5,468 nt of DNA, from contig DMTU01000063.1 of the NCBI GenBank assembly GCA_003476595.1, positions 2,976-8,443 on the forward strand. The letters are read 5' to 3'. Origin of the DNA: Acidimicrobiaceae bacterium (lineage in GTDB: Bacteria > Actinomycetota > Acidimicrobiia > Acidimicrobiales > Salinilacustritrichaceae). The position numbers and the translations under genes were made by a program. The notes beneath the pieces are model-generated. The model saw only the letters and a list, made by a program, of their open reading frames with translations. It was not told where the DNA came from and made no database searches. Every line of letters starts with the position of its first letter. Within the stretch, counting starts at the first letter, position 1. Positions 5,142 through 5,468 of the stretch are shown here, in pieces.

Positions 5142-5468
5142 CTGCGGGCGCGACCCGCGCTCCCGACCGGGGCCCTCGCCGTCGGCGGGGGCCTCGTCGC
5201 GGCGAGCGCGACCACCTACGCGTTCCTGGCCGTGGCGGCGCGCGCCCTGGGCCCAGAGGCGTACGCGCCCATCTCGGTGCTGTGGTCGGCGGTGTTCCTG
5301 GTCACCGCCACGATCTGGATCCCGGTCGAGCAGGAGGTCGCGCGCCTCGTCGGCGCTCGGGCGGCACGGGGTGAGGGGGCGCGGCCGGTCGCCCGGGCCG
5401 GAGCGCGCGCCGCGATCGAGATCGGTGCACCCGGCGTGGCGCTCGTCGCCCTCGTCGCCATCCTCGGC
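5142..5468 (+). CDS. Polysaccharide/oligosaccharide flippase-like membrane protein, N-terminal part (cut by window edge)
   Basis: The frame is open to the right edge and gives 109 residues if read from CTG 5142. A first hydrophobic segment is at about 10-33, followed by ARALGPEAYAPISVLW (33-48), a second segment at about 44-60, PVEQEVARLV (61-70), a basic loop rich in Arg and Ala, and a third segment beginning near 94. This pattern is typical of actinobacterial MOP-superfamily polysaccharide transporters (Wzx-like), which move lipid-linked sugars across the cytoplasmic membrane. The transported substrate is unknown. It begins seven bases after the acyl-CoA dehydrogenase stop, so it is probably co-transcribed. 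There is no ATG, GTG or TTG in frame before GTG 5232, which would remove the first membrane helix. The frame runs open, without such starts, through at least the last 390 bases of the dehydrogenase gene. CTG 5142 gives the N-terminus expected from homologues and is my best guess. The family is fairly sure and the start is not. Confidence 0.7.
   Translation, partial: MRARPALPTGALAVGGGLVAASATTYAFLAVAARALGPEAYAPISVLWSAVFLVTATIWIPVEQEVARLVGARAARGEGARPVARAGARAAIEIGAPGVALVALVAILG

Noticed and set aside
3332..5215. Very long open frame on the minus strand (627 codons) across the acyl-CoA dehydrogenase gene
   Set aside because: It is antisense to a clear dehydrogenase and then runs into the wrong frame of the FrhB-like gene. 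Its translation is low-complexity (Leu, Gly, Arg, Val, Ala), as expected for a shadow frame in GC-rich DNA.
5216..5461. Minus-strand open frame of 81 codons at the right end
   Set aside because: It is antisense to the flippase-like frame, which has membrane segments and family motifs. The minus frame is Ala/Arg/Thr-rich with no motif.

Overview
The window is GC-rich bacterial DNA with dense gene packing. It most likely comes from an actinobacterium (Actinomycetota). An Acidimicrobiia-like lineage is a reasonable guess, but the sequence alone does not prove it. The evidence is a gene trio almost restricted to Actinobacteria (SCO1664 family, DUF3090, MSMEG_4193-type histidine phosphatase), a deazaflavin (F420)-linked FrhB-type flavoprotein, a family 5 uracil-DNA glycosylase, and start codons that lie only a few bases behind -10-like boxes, as in leaderless actinobacterial transcripts.

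Positions 1-1853 (minus strand) hold a compact operon. It reads from right to left: histidine phosphatase (1140-1853), DUF3090 protein with a C-terminal zinc-ribbon-like motif (659-1129), and a PI3/4-kinase-like SCO1664 family protein (1-614, cut by the window edge). The same three families sit together in mycobacteria (Rv2135c, Rv2134c, Rv2133c) and lie near the mycothiol gene mshC in mycobacteria and Streptomyces. The trio combines a phosphatase, a kinase-like fold and a small metal-binding protein, and its biological role remains unclear.

Positions 1876-2553 (plus strand) encode a UdgB-type uracil-DNA glycosylase. It is divergent from the phosphatase, and the two genes have candidate start codons on the same CATG palindromes. 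Positions 2554-2643 are a convergent intergenic stretch with two perfect hairpins and no U-tract.

Positions 2644-3813 (minus strand) encode an FrhB-like F420 hydrogenase/dehydrogenase beta-subunit protein with an N-terminal ferredoxin-like domain. It is divergent, across 73 bp, from an acyl-CoA dehydrogenase (3887-5134, plus strand). That small gap carries promoter-like boxes and a perfect GGGAG-TG-CTCCC palindrome. Immediately after the dehydrogenase, an open frame (about 5142-5468, cut by the right edge) encodes the first membrane segments of a polysaccharide flippase-like protein. No ATG, GTG or TTG precedes its first membrane helix, so a CTG start is suggested.

No RNA genes, CRISPR arrays, insertion sequences or phage genes were seen. 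The region looks like ordinary chromosomal housekeeping and accessory metabolism. The most interesting points are the poorly understood kinase/phosphatase-like trio, the overlapping divergent starts, the orphan F420-type redox protein and the missing conventional start of the flippase gene.
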